From contig NZ_CP047204.1 of NCBI RefSeq assembly GCF_030408735.1, positions 372,001 to 436,000 of the forward strand: DNA of 64,000 bases. Direction: 5' to 3'. Source of the stretch: Corynebacterium faecale. Lineage in GTDB: Bacteria > Actinomycetota > Actinomycetes > Mycobacteriales > Mycobacteriaceae. The notes under the pieces are model-generated. The model worked only from the letters and a program-made list of their open reading frames with translations, was not told the origin of the DNA and did no database searches. Below are positions 8,211 to 17,220 of the stretch, in pieces; position 1 is the first letter of the stretch, and every line of letters begins with the position of its first letter. The position numbers were made by a program, and so were the translations under genes.

Positions 8211-9126
8211 GACCTATGGAAGGGTTCATTTCCGGGGGCATCAACAGTGGGGTGGTGAATCGGGTGATCAGGGCTGTGACCTCCTCGGAGGGCTGCGGAT
8301 CCCAGGTTGCCCAGGTGCGCACCACAAGATCATCACCGGCGGCATCTTCACCTTCGAGGGGGATCCACACCCAACCGGGGAAGTTCTTGGCGGCGGAGGT
8401 TTTGGTGGTCAGTGCGACATCCGCATCAACCAGGTCAGCGATGAGCGCGCTGTACTGACCGAATTTGCGGAAGATCCAGGTGGCATTGACGCCGGCGGAG
8501 AGCATCGCATTTTTGAGGATCTCCTCCTGGACACGGACCTCTCCGCGGGAATGCGCCAGGACACGGAGACCCTCCATGTCCACCAGTGTCGCGGAATCAC
8601 GATGGTGGAGAGACTCTAAAAGTGCCGACTGCTCCCGGACGACAATGCCCAGCCGCTGCTGATAAACCAGCTGGGTGGGGAAGGCCTCACTCCGTCTCCT
8701 GGCCAGGGCAATATCCAACTTCTTCTGTTTGAGCATGGTGAGCTGTTCATCTGTGGGGGCCTCGATGAGTGAGACGCGGAAGCTTTCCCCGGTGGTGACC
8801 AGGCGTTCCTGCAGCCAGGAATTGGGCAGACCGGGCGGTACACCGATGTTGATGCTGGTGATGAGGTGTTCGCCTGAGCGGATCTCATCCACCAGTGACT
8901 GCATCCGGGTCATGATCTCCACGGCCTCGTCGTGAAGCGCCTCGCCGGCTCTGGTCATGTGGACTCCACGGGAGTGGCGTTCCAACAGAGGGGCACCGAT
9001 CTCAGCCTCCAATGCGGACATCTGCCTGCTCAGTGCTGGTTGGGAGATGTGAAGTTCCTCCGCGGCCCGGTAGATCTGGCCATGTCGAACTACCTCGACG
9101 AAGGATTTCAACTGTTCCAGATTCAT
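8191..9126 (-). CDS. qsuR: LysR-type regulator of quinate/shikimate genes
   Basis: 311 residues from the ATG at 9126, preceded by AGGAG. The N-terminal winged HTH reads LEQLKSFVEVV..., with QPALSRQMSALE as the recognition part, followed by the effector-binding LysR substrate domain. It is divergent from qsuABCD, as in C. glutamicum, where QsuR activates these genes in response to the pathway intermediate chorismate. Two dyads that fit LysR binding are in the 262-bp intergenic region (9160–9180 and 9190–9210). The role rests on family and position. Confidence 0.92.
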   Translation of the reverse strand: MNLEQLKSFVEVVRHGQIYRAAEELHISQPALSRQMSALEAEIGAPLLERHSRGVHMTRAGEALHDEAVEIMTRMQSLVDEIRSGEHLITSINIGVPPGLPNSWLQERLVTTGESFRVSLIEAPTDEQLTMLKQKKLDIALARRRSEAFPTQLVYQQRLGIVVREQSALLESLHHRDSATLVDMEGLRVLAHSRGEVRVQEEILKNAMLSAGVNATWIFRKFGQYSALIADLVDADVALTTKTSAAKNFPGWVWIPLEGEDAAGDDLVVRTWATWDPQPSEEVTALITRFTTPLLMPPEMNPSIGQTPRTG

Positions 9127-9159
9127 GGTTCTGCTCCTGTCTGCGGAAAGACCACCTCT

Positions 9160-9180
9160 GGTATGCGATAACCGCATACC
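9160..9180. promoter_or_regulatory. Candidate QsuR operator 1
   Basis: Perfect 8-bp inverted repeat GGTATGCG-ATAAC-CGCATACC in the qsuR/qsuA divergent region. It contains a T-N11-A core typical of LysR-type recognition sites. It is 34 bp upstream of the qsuR start. Confidence 0.65.
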
Positions 9181-9189
9181 ACAGTTGTG

Positions 9190-9210
9190 CTATATGCATT
9201 TGTACTATAG
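9190..9210. promoter_or_regulatory. Candidate QsuR operator 2
   Basis: CTATA-N11-TATAG, ten bases after the first dyad. The half-sites CTATA and TATAG are perfect complements and again fit T-N11-A. The spacing of the two sites, about 30 bp centre to centre, is what a LysR tetramer would use as recognition plus activation sites. Confidence 0.55.
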
Positions 9211-9388
9211 ATCAGGCTCACATATTCTTCACCCAAAGGGACACACCATATTCCCTCTTCCTGACCGAAGGTAGGAAAAGTCATCATCACCGGACTGATG
9301 CCACCCTCCGGCCGACCGCGCTACCCCTTATCGTCCATCACCGCGTCAGCGCACTTTCACCCCTGAACGGTCCTTTAGAAAAGGAATA

Positions 9389-10915
9389 ATGATGAGCAAG
9401 AACCCACAGGGTTCCCTGAACCTTGATTCCCCAATTCCCGGGGGCGCTCAGGACCCGGGCACCCACCCTGCCAAGACTCCGAAGAAGGCAGCGCTGTCCA
9501 GCTGGATCGGTTCAGCGCTGGAATACTACGACTTCGCTGTCTATGGAACAGCCGCCGCCCTGGTGCTCAACCAACTGTTCTTCCCCGAGGACACCGCCCC
9601 AGGAGTGGCCATCCTGGCCTCCATGGCCACCGTGGGTGTTGCCTATATCGTCCGTCCACTCGGTGCCCTGATCATGGGGCCGCTGGGCGACCGGTATGGC
9701 CGGAAATTTGTTCTGATGCTCTGCCTGTTCCTCATTGGGGCCAGCACGTTTATCGTGGGCTGTCTCCCCACCTTCGATCAGGTGGGTTATCTGGCACCGG
9801 CGCTGCTGGTGATGTGCCGCATCATCCAGGGTCTGTCCGCCTCGGGTGAGCAGTCCAGTGCCATCTCCGTGTCGCTGGAACACGCCACGGAACACCGGCG
9901 CGCACTCACCGCCAGCTGGACCCTTCACGGAACACAGTTCGGAACCCTGCTGGCCACCGCGGTATTCATCCCTTTCACCATCTTCCTCAGTGAGGAAGCC
10001 CTGATGTCCTGGGGTTGGCGCGTGCCGTTCTGGCTCTCCGCAGTGGTGGTCCTCGTTGCCTTCCTGATTCGTCGCGGACTGGAGGAACCACCGGCCTTCC
10101 GTGAGAACAAGGCCGCCAGCACCCGGGAAGCATCCCCGCTGGCCATCACCTTGAAGTACCACAAGGCAGCTGTTGCCCGTGTCGCCGTCGCCGCGATGAT
10201 CAACTCCGTCAATGTCGTCTTCACCGTCTGGTCCCTGTCGTTTGCCACCAATGTGGTCGGACTGGATCGCTCCACCATGCTGATGGTTCCGGTGGTGGCC
10301 AATGTGGTTGCCCTGCTGACCATTCCCTTCTCCGGTCTGTTGGCTGATCGCTTCGGGCGTCGCCCGGTATTCATCATCGGTGCCATCGGTGCGGGACTGG
10401 CCATGAACGGCTACCTGAGTGCGATCTACTCCGGCAACTGGCTCATGATCTTCTCCATGGGCATCGTGATGTCCGGTCTGCTGTACTCCCTGTCCAATGC
10501 GGTGTGGCCGGCGTTCTACGCTGAAATGTTCCCCACCTCTGTGCGTGTGACCGGCCTTGCCCTGGGAACCCAGATCGGTTTCGCCGTCTCCGGTGGTTTC
10601 GCCCCGATCATCGCCTCCCTGCTGGCAGGTGCCGAGGGGGACAACTGGGTACAGGTCGCCATCTTCGTCGGCGTGGTCTGTGTCATCGCCGCGGGTGCAG
10701 CCGCGACCGCCAAGGAAACCAAGGATCTCAACCTCGATGAGATCGACGCCCTGCACTTCGCCCGTGGTGAGGCCGCGGATCTGGCACGCACCGGTGCCGC
10801 GGCCGTGGCAACACGCCCCACCACAGTGACCGTCAGCCCGGATGGATCGCTGAGCAGGACGGGGAGGATCACCTCCGACACCTACCGTGATGAGTACAAG
10901 GAATCCACACTCTGA
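9389..10915 (+). CDS. qsuA: MFS (metabolite:H+ symporter) transporter for quinate/shikimate-type acids
   Basis: 508 residues. A major facilitator protein of the MHS group with 12 predicted membrane segments; the loop motif GPLGDRYGRKFVL is after TM2 and a second copy, LADRFGRRPVF, is after TM8. Tail of about 60 hydrophilic residues. Likely imports shikimate, quinate or a related hydroxy acid by proton symport. AAGGA is 3 bases before the first ATG (9389) and 6 before the second (9392), so translation may start at either. Its TGA overlaps the next ATG (TGATG), which implies coupled translation with qsuB. Confidence 0.93.
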   Translation: MMSKNPQGSLNLDSPIPGGAQDPGTHPAKTPKKAALSSWIGSALEYYDFAVYGTAAALVLNQLFFPEDTAPGVAILASMATVGVAYIVRPLGALIMGPLGDRYGRKFVLMLCLFLIGASTFIVGCLPTFDQVGYLAPALLVMCRIIQGLSASGEQSSAISVSLEHATEHRRALTASWTLHGTQFGTLLATAVFIPFTIFLSEEALMSWGWRVPFWLSAVVVLVAFLIRRGLEEPPAFRENKAASTREASPLAITLKYHKAAVARVAVAAMINSVNVVFTVWSLSFATNVVGLDRSTMLMVPVVANVVALLTIPFSGLLADRFGRRPVFIIGAIGAGLAMNGYLSAIYSGNWLMIFSMGIVMSGLLYSLSNAVWPAFYAEMFPTSVRVTGLALGTQIGFAVSGGFAPIIASLLAGAEGDNWVQVAIFVGVVCVIAAGAAATAKETKDLNLDEIDALHFARGEAADLARTGAAAVATRPTTVTVSPDGSLSRTGRITSDTYRDEYKESTL

Positions 10916-12780
10916 TGAAAACGTCGATCGCCACAGTCTGTCTATCCGGAACCCTCGCGGAGAAACTCCGCGCCGCCGCCGATGCGGGTTTTGATGGGGT
11001 TGAGATCTTTGAACAGGATCTCATCGTCTCCCCGCACTCCCCGGAACAGATCCGTCAACGCGCCGTAGACCTGGGCCTGACCCTGGATCTCTTCCAACCC
11101 TTCCGGGATTTTGAGGGGGTGGGGGAGGAGGAGTTCCGCAACAACCTGCGCCGCATGGAGGCGAAGTTCCACCTGATGAACAGGCTGGGGATCGACACCA
11201 TCTTGCTGTGTTCCAATGTCGCCACCGCCACCATCAATGATGATGAACTGTTTGCTCAGCAACTGCGTCGCGCCGGCGACTTGGCTGCGCACTACGACAT
11301 CCGGATCGCCTATGAGGCACTGGCCTGGGGCAGGTTTGTTAATGATTTTGAGCATGCCCAGCACATCGTGGACCTGGCTGATCACCCACAGGTGGGCACC
11401 TGCCTGGACACCTTCCACATCCTCTCCCGCGGATGGGAAACCGGGGCGGTGGAGCAGATCCGCGGTGAGAAGATCTTCTTCGTCCAGCTCGCTGATGCGC
11501 CGACACTGAGCATGGACATCCTGTCCTGGTCCCGTCACCACCGGGTATTTCCCGGAGAAGGTGATTTTGACCTGGTCAAGTTCATGACCCACCTGGCCCG
11601 CACCGGATATGACGGGCCGATCTCCCTGGAGATCTTCAATGATTCCTTCCGCAAGGCCGATGTGGCCCGCACCGCGATTGACGGCCTGCGGTCCCTGCGT
11701 TGGCTGGAGGATCAGACCTGGCATACGCTTGGCAGCGCTGAGCGGAGCGGACCCCTTGAGCTCACACCCCTGCCGGAGGTGGCGGAACCGGAGGGGATTG
11801 ATTTTCTGGAGATCTCCACCGGCAGGTTGGGGGAGACCATCAGAACCCTCCACCAGTTGGGTTTCCAGCTGGGAGGACACCACCGCAGCAAGCCGGATTA
11901 TCAGGTGTGGGTTCAGGGGGACGTGCGGATCATCATCGGCGATCGCGGACCCACCGGCGCCCCGACCACCATCACCGGCCTGGGTTTTGCCACCCCGGAT
12001 CCAACGTCGGCACAACGACGCGCCCAGCTGCTTCAGGCCCGCACCATCCCCCGGGAACGGGAGGAGGATGAAGCTGATCTCCGCGGTGCTTATGCTCCTG
12101 ACGGCACCGAAGTCTACTTTGCCGAGGTGACCCCCGACGGATTCCCCACCTGGCTGGGTGAATTCGGTCTGGAGAAAACCGATCAGGTGACAGATTGCCT
12201 CATCACCGGGGTGGACCACATCAACCTCGCGCAGCCCTGGCAGCACTTTGATGAGTCCATCCTGTTCTACACCTCGCTCATGGCTCTGGAAGCCCAGGGG
12301 CAGGATGAGTTCCCAAGCCCCATCGGCCTGATCAGCAACCAGGTGATGAGATCCCCCAATGATGCCGTGCGTCTCTTACTCAGCATCGCCCCCGAGGATG
12401 GCGAGCAGGGTGATTTCCTCGATGCCGCCTACCCGGAACACATCGCATTGACCACCTCCGATATCGTTGCGGTCGCCCGACGTGCCCGCAGACGCGGGCT
12501 GGAATTCCTTCCGGTGCCGGATAATTACTTCGAGGATCTCCAGGCACGTTTTGACCTCGATCCGGGCTTTCTTGCCACCCTGCGGGAGAATAACCTGCTC
12601 TATGACTGTGATGAACACGGTGAGTTCCTGCACTTCTATACCGGCACCCTGGGCACCATGTTCATCGAGGTCGTGGAACGCCGCGGAGGTTTCACCGGCT
12701 GGGGAGAGAGCAACGCCCCGGTCCGTCTCGCCGCCCAGTACCGGAAAGTCCGCGATGCCGAACGCGGAGTCCCACGCTGA
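10915..12780 (+). CDS. qsuB: Fused 3-dehydroshikimate dehydratase
   Basis: 621 residues. Converts 3-dehydroshikimate to protocatechuate, feeding the beta-ketoadipate pathway. The first 270 residues are a TIM-barrel of the xylose isomerase/AP endonuclease 2 type, which carries the dehydratase activity. The second half is a 4-hydroxyphenylpyruvate-dioxygenase-like VOC region with the metal triad candidates His435, His509 and Glu585. Such fused proteins are known as QsuB/AsbF-HPPD types; the role of the C-terminal half is not clear. The first codon overlaps the qsuA stop. Confidence 0.93.
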   Translation: MKTSIATVCLSGTLAEKLRAAADAGFDGVEIFEQDLIVSPHSPEQIRQRAVDLGLTLDLFQPFRDFEGVGEEEFRNNLRRMEAKFHLMNRLGIDTILLCSNVATATINDDELFAQQLRRAGDLAAHYDIRIAYEALAWGRFVNDFEHAQHIVDLADHPQVGTCLDTFHILSRGWETGAVEQIRGEKIFFVQLADAPTLSMDILSWSRHHRVFPGEGDFDLVKFMTHLARTGYDGPISLEIFNDSFRKADVARTAIDGLRSLRWLEDQTWHTLGSAERSGPLELTPLPEVAEPEGIDFLEISTGRLGETIRTLHQLGFQLGGHHRSKPDYQVWVQGDVRIIIGDRGPTGAPTTITGLGFATPDPTSAQRRAQLLQARTIPREREEDEADLRGAYAPDGTEVYFAEVTPDGFPTWLGEFGLEKTDQVTDCLITGVDHINLAQPWQHFDESILFYTSLMALEAQGQDEFPSPIGLISNQVMRSPNDAVRLLLSIAPEDGEQGDFLDAAYPEHIALTTSDIVAVARRARRRGLEFLPVPDNYFEDLQARFDLDPGFLATLRENNLLYDCDEHGEFLHFYTGTLGTMFIEVVERRGGFTGWGESNAPVRLAAQYRKVRDAERGVPR

Positions 12781-12805
12781 AACAATGAGTGAAGGAGAAC
12801 AATCC

Positions 12806-13261
12806 ATGAGCGGACGTATTCTGCTGCTCAACGGCCCCAACCTCAACATGCTGGGTTTGCGGGAACCGGAGATCTACGGCGAGGCCACGCTGGATGATGT
12901 GGTGGCACTGACGCGTGAACAGGCCCGGGCACACGGGTGCACCATCGATGCCGTGCAGAGCAACCACGAAGGCGATCTCATCGATGCCCTGCACCGCGCC
13001 CGCGGCACCCATATCGGGTGTGTGCTCAATCCTGGTGGACTGACCCACACCTCGGTGGCGTTGTTAGATGCGGTGAAGGCATCAGAACTGTCCACGGTGG
13101 AGGTCCACATCAGCAACCCCCATGCCCGGGAAGCATTCCGACACCATTCCTATATTTCCCTGGCCGCCAGGGCTGTGATCGCCGGTGCGGGTATCCAGGG
13201 TTATGCCTTCGCCGTGGATATCCTCGCCGCCGACCATGTCTCAAGAAAGATAAGCAACTGA
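12806..13261 (+). CDS. qsuC: Type II 3-dehydroquinate dehydratase
   Basis: 151 residues. Interconverts 3-dehydroquinate and 3-dehydroshikimate. Type II signatures are complete: LNGPNLNMLGLREPEIYG with the catalytic Tyr, SNHEGDLID, NPGGLTHTSVALLDA, and the EVHISNPHAREAFRHHS segment with His. GAAGGAG lies eight bases before this ATG; an in-frame ATG at 12785 has no ribosome binding site. The gene is also called aroD or aroQ in this genus. The stop overlaps the qsuD start (TGATG). Confidence 0.95.
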   Translation: MSGRILLLNGPNLNMLGLREPEIYGEATLDDVVALTREQARAHGCTIDAVQSNHEGDLIDALHRARGTHIGCVLNPGGLTHTSVALLDAVKASELSTVEVHISNPHAREAFRHHSYISLAARAVIAGAGIQGYAFAVDILAADHVSRKISN

Positions 13262-14115
13262 TGAACCGCACCAGCATTCTCCTCGGCCTGATCGGCGAGG
13301 ATATCTCACTGTCACGCACCCCCGCCATGCACGAGGCGGAAGGCCTCGCGCAGGGGGCCGCGACCGTATACCGGCGCATCGACACCCTCACCACCCGCGC
13401 CGGGAATCGCTCTTTGAAAGAGCTTCTCGACGCCGCCCGCGCCACCGGCTTCAACGGCCTCAACATCACCCACCCCTACAAGCAGGAAATCCTGCCGTTG
13501 CTGGATGAGGTATCCGAACAGGCCTCCCAGCTGGGCGCGGTGAACACCGTGGTCATCGATGAGGAGGGAAAAACCACCGGCCATAACACCGATGTCACCG
13601 GTTTTGCCCGTGGGCTCGAGGAAGGCCTACCTGATGCCACCATGACCACCGTGGTTCAGGTTGGTGCCGGCGGGGTGGGCAATGCCGTGGCCTATTCCCT
13701 GGTCACCCACGGCGTGGAGCAGCTGAAGGTGGCGGATCTGGATCCAACCCGTGCGGAGGCACTGGCCCGGGATATCAATACGGCCATCGGCAGGGACGCG
13801 GTGATCGGTGTGGATGCCCGTGGCGTTGAAGAACATATTGCTGCCGCGGACGGTGTGGTCAATGCGACCCCGATGGGGATGCTCGCCCACCCCGGCACGG
13901 CCTTCGACACTTCCTGCCTGACCCCACAGCACTGGGTGGGGGACGTGGTGTACATGCCTATCGAGACTGAGCTGCTGGTCACCGCCAGGGAACTGGGGTG
14001 CAGGACCCTGGACGGCACCCGAATGGCCATCCACCAGGCAGTTGATGCCTTCCGTCTCTTTACCGGGTTGGAACCCGATGTGGAGAGAATGCGTGAGGCA
14101 TTCCTGTCTTCGTAG
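13261..14115 (+). CDS. qsuD: Quinate/shikimate dehydrogenase
   Basis: 284 residues. Oxidises quinate and shikimate to the 3-dehydro acids with NAD. Shikimate-dehydrogenase fold: substrate loop SLSRTPAMHE near the N-terminus, catalytic Lys in THPYKQEILP, Asp in HNTDVTGFARGL, and a Rossmann motif VGAGGVGNAVAYSL followed by ADLDPTRAE. The acidic residue at the end of the second strand of the Rossmann fold suits NAD rather than NADP. Last gene of the qsu operon; a tandem repeat follows 25 bases after its stop. Confidence 0.94.
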   Translation: MNRTSILLGLIGEDISLSRTPAMHEAEGLAQGAATVYRRIDTLTTRAGNRSLKELLDAARATGFNGLNITHPYKQEILPLLDEVSEQASQLGAVNTVVIDEEGKTTGHNTDVTGFARGLEEGLPDATMTTVVQVGAGGVGNAVAYSLVTHGVEQLKVADLDPTRAEALARDINTAIGRDAVIGVDARGVEEHIAAADGVVNATPMGMLAHPGTAFDTSCLTPQHWVGDVVYMPIETELLVTARELGCRTLDGTRMAIHQAVDAFRLFTGLEPDVERMREAFLSS

Positions 14116-14132
14116 AGGCAGGACTGAGCTTA

Positions 14133-14220
14133 TTGTTTCACCCACAGGGGAAACATCCCACAGGGGAAACATCCCACAGGTGAAACATCCCACAGGTGAA
14201 ACATCCCACAGGTGAAACAA
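14133..14220. repeat. Five-copy 16-bp tandem repeat between qsuD and the NUDIX gene
   Basis: Five direct units of 16 bp at 14141–14220. Units 1–2 read CCCACAGGGGAAACAT, units 3–4 CCCACAGGTGAAACAT, and unit 5 ends in AA instead of AT. A flanking TTGTTTCACC (14133–14142) is the exact reverse complement of the GGTGAAACAA that ends the array (14211–14220), so the transcript could fold end to end. It is between convergent genes and may act as a terminator or mRNA end structure. Confidence 0.9.
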
Positions 14221-14225
14221 CAAAC

Positions 14226-14927
14226 TTAGTCAACATATGCGATATCTGGATCCTGCCAGTGGTTATGAAGTAAAACGATCTGCTGAGCAAGGACACGCGC
14301 AACAGATAAGGAGGGAAGATCATCCACGTCAAACCAGCCCAGCTGACTGGTTTCCTGACTGGTGAATTCAAGATCAACAGGTTTCAGGGCCTGGCAGATA
14401 AAAAACAGTTTGTAGATGTGTCGGTCGTAGACTGGTTCATGCGGCCACTGGTGTCGGTCAATAACCGCAGCCAGATGAGTGGCACGGACAGGAACGCCTA
14501 CTTCTTCCAGTGATTCCCGTTCCACAGCCTCACGTGGTGTTTCAAGGACATCACACCAACCACCAGGCAACGTCCACAACCCATTATCGGCGATTTCACG
14601 GACAAGAAGGACCTGGCCGTGGTCATTGAATATTCCAGCCCGCACATCGATCTTCGGGGTGGTGTACCCGGCGGTAGCAGCAATCTCTCGTTGATACTGA
14701 GCCAAAGGTGCGGTGCTTAAAGCCTGCATTAACGTGTTTGCCAGGGCCCCAACCCGGTGGAAACGTTCAATATCGAAATCATCGCGACAGTAGGCAAGGC
14801 CGGATTCGGCAATCGCCGACAGTTCCATCGCAATCTGGATTACCTCATTAGGCTTGTGCTCGGTAGTCATCTTCTCGACGGTACTAGGCATAACACCCTG
14901 AAGTGGCCTGGGTTGGCGCGAGGGCAT
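14226..14927 (-). CDS. NUDIX hydrolase
   Basis: 233 residues. The Nudix box is complete: GWCDVLE, seven residues, then RESLEEVGV, preceded by WTLPGG. An N-terminal helical domain of about 90 residues is of the kind found in NUDIX proteins with a Nudix_N region. Likely hydrolyses a nucleoside diphosphate linked to a sugar or coenzyme; substrate unknown. The start at 14927 has AGGAGG six bases upstream. Base composition is visibly less GC-rich than neighbouring genes, in keeping with an accessory gene. A large hairpin covers the start. Confidence 0.88.
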   Translation of the reverse strand: MPSRQPRPLQGVMPSTVEKMTTEHKPNEVIQIAMELSAIAESGLAYCRDDFDIERFHRVGALANTLMQALSTAPLAQYQREIAATAGYTTPKIDVRAGIFNDHGQVLLVREIADNGLWTLPGGWCDVLETPREAVERESLEEVGVPVRATHLAAVIDRHQWPHEPVYDRHIYKLFFICQALKPVDLEFTSQETSQLGWFDVDDLPSLSVARVLAQQIVLLHNHWQDPDIAYVD

Positions 14928-14972
14928 GATGTTCCTCCTGTGTTATATCATGCCCTCTCACTAACCCAGGCC
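14905..14972 (-). repeat. 26-bp inverted repeat spanning the NUDIX start codon
   Basis: Arms 14905–14930 and 14947–14972 match at 23 of 26 positions; the 16-base loop (14931–14946) contains the Shine-Dalgarno AGGAGG of the NUDIX gene. The left arm includes the start codon and the first seven codons. It also lies just after the tctA stop (14990), so it could end tctCBA transcription or control NUDIX translation. Confidence 0.8.
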
Positions 14973-14989
14973 GGTTTATAGTGATCTAC

Positions 14990-16537
14990 CTAAGCGCTGG
15001 TGGTGGCCGGTTCCTGTTCCGGGGTGGTGGGGTTTTTATCGGACTTGCGGTGGCGCAGATGTTGGATCGCACTGACGGCCAAGCCGATGGACAACAGACC
15101 GTAGATGGCGAGAGTGAAGGGGCTGCTGATGAGGATGGATGGATCCCCTTCAGAGACAGCGAGGGCACGTCGCAGTTCGGTTTCAGCCAGGGGACCGAGC
15201 ACAACCGCGATGAGCACCGGTGCCACCGGGATGTTATAACGGCGCATCATGAAGCCCAACAGGCCCAGGCCCAGAACCAACCAGAGATCGAAAGTGGAAG
15301 CACTGATGGAATACACACCAAGCATGGACAACACAGTGATACCGGCATAGAGGTAGGGGCGTGGGATATTGAGGAGTCTCGCCCACATGGGAGCAAAAGA
15401 CCAGTTGAGGATCAAAAGGATGAACAGCCCGATGAACAGCGAGGCCAGCAGGGTCCACACCATATCGCCGCTGCGCTCGAAGAGAAGCGGCCCGGGCTGC
15501 ATTCCATACTGCTGGAAAGCAGCCAGCATGATCGCTGCAGTGGCTGACGTGGGAAGTCCCAGAGCGAGAAGCGCACCCATGGCGGTGCCTGCTGTGGCGT
15601 TGCCGGCGGCCTCAGGAGCGGCGAGACCTTTGATGGAGCCGGTGGTGCCGAATTCCTTGTCGCCAGCGCGTTTAGCCAGCTGTTTCTCCGTACCGTAGGC
15701 CAGGAAGGTGGGAACCTCTGACCCACCGGCGGGAATGAGGCCGAAGGGTGCGCCGAATCCGGTGCCACGCAACCAGGCGGGAAGAGCCGCGCGGAAATCC
15801 TTGCGGGTCAGGCGGGCGAAACCCTTTGGCTGGATCAGGTCAGGGACTTCCTCCCGGTGGATTCGGGAAGCGACACGGAAAACCTCACCGAGTGCAAGGA
15901 GACCGACGGTGATGACGATGATGGAGATGCCGTCGAAAAGCTCCGGCATGCCGAATGTAAACCGTGATGTTCCACTGGGGCCGTCAATACCAACCATGAC
16001 CAGAGCCAGTCCGATACCCAGCGCTGCAAGACCACGGAAAACAGATTCTGCGACGACCGCGGAAATGGCCAGGAATGCACCAACCGCCAGTGCGAAGTAT
16101 TCAGCAGGGCCGAACATGGTGGCCAGGCGAACCAGCGTGGGGGCGAAGAACACCACGAGCGATGTAGCGATCAAACCACCGATGAAGGCACCGATCGCCG
16201 CGGTGGCCAGGGCTTTTGCCGCCTGTCCGTTCTTAGCCATCCTGTGGCCTTCGAAGGTGGAGGCGATTGCAGAGGAATTACCCGGTGTATTGAGCAGGAT
16301 ACCGGCGGTGGAATCTCCGAAGAGACCACCGAAATAGACACCGGCGAACATGATGAATGCGCCAGTGGGATCCAGGGCGAAAGTGATGGGGAGCAGGAGG
16401 GCAACGGCCATGGCCGAACCCAGACCGGGGAGAACACCGACTGCGGTACCAAGGACCGCACCGATGAACACCCACAGCAGATTCATCGGGGTGAGTGCGG
16501 CCCCGAAACCCTCAAAGAGGAGTGATAGCTGGTCCAT
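14990..16537 (-). CDS. tctA: Tripartite tricarboxylate transporter, large membrane subunit
   Basis: 515 residues. Very hydrophobic, with about 11–12 membrane segments and the TctA family signatures GAVLGTAVGVLPGLGSAMA near the N-terminus and GDSTAGILLNTPG following. Forms the channel of a secondary, binding-protein-dependent transporter that takes up citrate, tricarballylate or similar carboxylates. Starts with TAATG overlapping the tctB stop, so the two are translationally coupled. Confidence 0.94.
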   Translation of the reverse strand: MDQLSLLFEGFGAALTPMNLLWVFIGAVLGTAVGVLPGLGSAMAVALLLPITFALDPTGAFIMFAGVYFGGLFGDSTAGILLNTPGNSSAIASTFEGHRMAKNGQAAKALATAAIGAFIGGLIATSLVVFFAPTLVRLATMFGPAEYFALAVGAFLAISAVVAESVFRGLAALGIGLALVMVGIDGPSGTSRFTFGMPELFDGISIIVITVGLLALGEVFRVASRIHREEVPDLIQPKGFARLTRKDFRAALPAWLRGTGFGAPFGLIPAGGSEVPTFLAYGTEKQLAKRAGDKEFGTTGSIKGLAAPEAAGNATAGTAMGALLALGLPTSATAAIMLAAFQQYGMQPGPLLFERSGDMVWTLLASLFIGLFILLILNWSFAPMWARLLNIPRPYLYAGITVLSMLGVYSISASTFDLWLVLGLGLLGFMMRRYNIPVAPVLIAVVLGPLAETELRRALAVSEGDPSILISSPFTLAIYGLLSIGLAVSAIQHLRHRKSDKNPTTPEQEPATTSA

Positions 16538-17220
16538 TACAACAGTCCTTCCAGAAAGCCGGGAGGCAGCGGGAGGCCGAGCCCGTCATTGAATGCGAGT
16601 TGAATTACAGAGGCGAACAACAGGGCGACGCCGAGATCGATAAAGGTTCGCCGGGATCCCAATGCTCGAACAACCACCCAGAACAGGAATGTTGCGCTGA
16701 GAACCCAGCCGACCGGGTTCAGAATGAGAATGAACAAGGCGATGCCACCGAGGATCCACCCCAGGGTTTTCCAGTCTGAGTAGGTGGCCCAGTCCTCTGA
16801 GTACCGACTGAAACGACGACGGGCGCGCTCATTATCAATAGAACCGAGGTCCGACAGCATGTCTTTGGAGAAGTTGCCCCGCCCCGGGTGGGGCTCTCCA
16901 TCCGGGAGGGTTGGCCGCCGAAGAACAGATACCGTGATGGCGGCTGCAGCGATATACAGCAACCCGGAGATGAGGAGAGGGAAGAACTGGGGCCCGGGCC
17001 GGGAGGAGCCAAGGACCTCCATGGTGAGGCCACCATAGAGCAGCCAACTGGCTACCACCACAATGAGGAGGACGAACCCAAGTTCACCGCGGCCTGCGAA
17101 CCAACCCCAACGTGATTTCACGCCGAAGTCTCCGGGGGATGTGGTTGATGGGGTGGAGACCGATTTCCACTTCGGTGAAGGTGAGGTGGGGGATGGGAGT
17201 GGGCTTTGTTGCGTGGTCAT
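16537..17220 (-). CDS. tctB: Tripartite tricarboxylate transporter, small membrane subunit
   Basis: 227 residues. Four hydrophobic segments typical of TctB, with an N-terminal hydrophilic part of about 45 residues that is longer than in many homologues and a loop of about 60 residues between the second and third segments. Partners with TctA in the membrane. Its start overlaps the end of tctC by 4 bases and its stop overlaps tctA. Confidence 0.88.
   Translation of the reverse strand: MTTQQSPLPSPTSPSPKWKSVSTPSTTSPGDFGVKSRWGWFAGRGELGFVLLIVVVASWLLYGGLTMEVLGSSRPGPQFFPLLISGLLYIAAAAITVSVLRRPTLPDGEPHPGRGNFSKDMLSDLGSIDNERARRRFSRYSEDWATYSDWKTLGWILGGIALFILILNPVGWVLSATFLFWVVVRALGSRRTFIDLGVALLFASVIQLAFNDGLGLPLPPGFLEGLL

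Noticed and set aside
14141..14220. CRISPR-like array
   Set aside because: The 16-bp units are contiguous with no spacers, so it is a simple tandem repeat.
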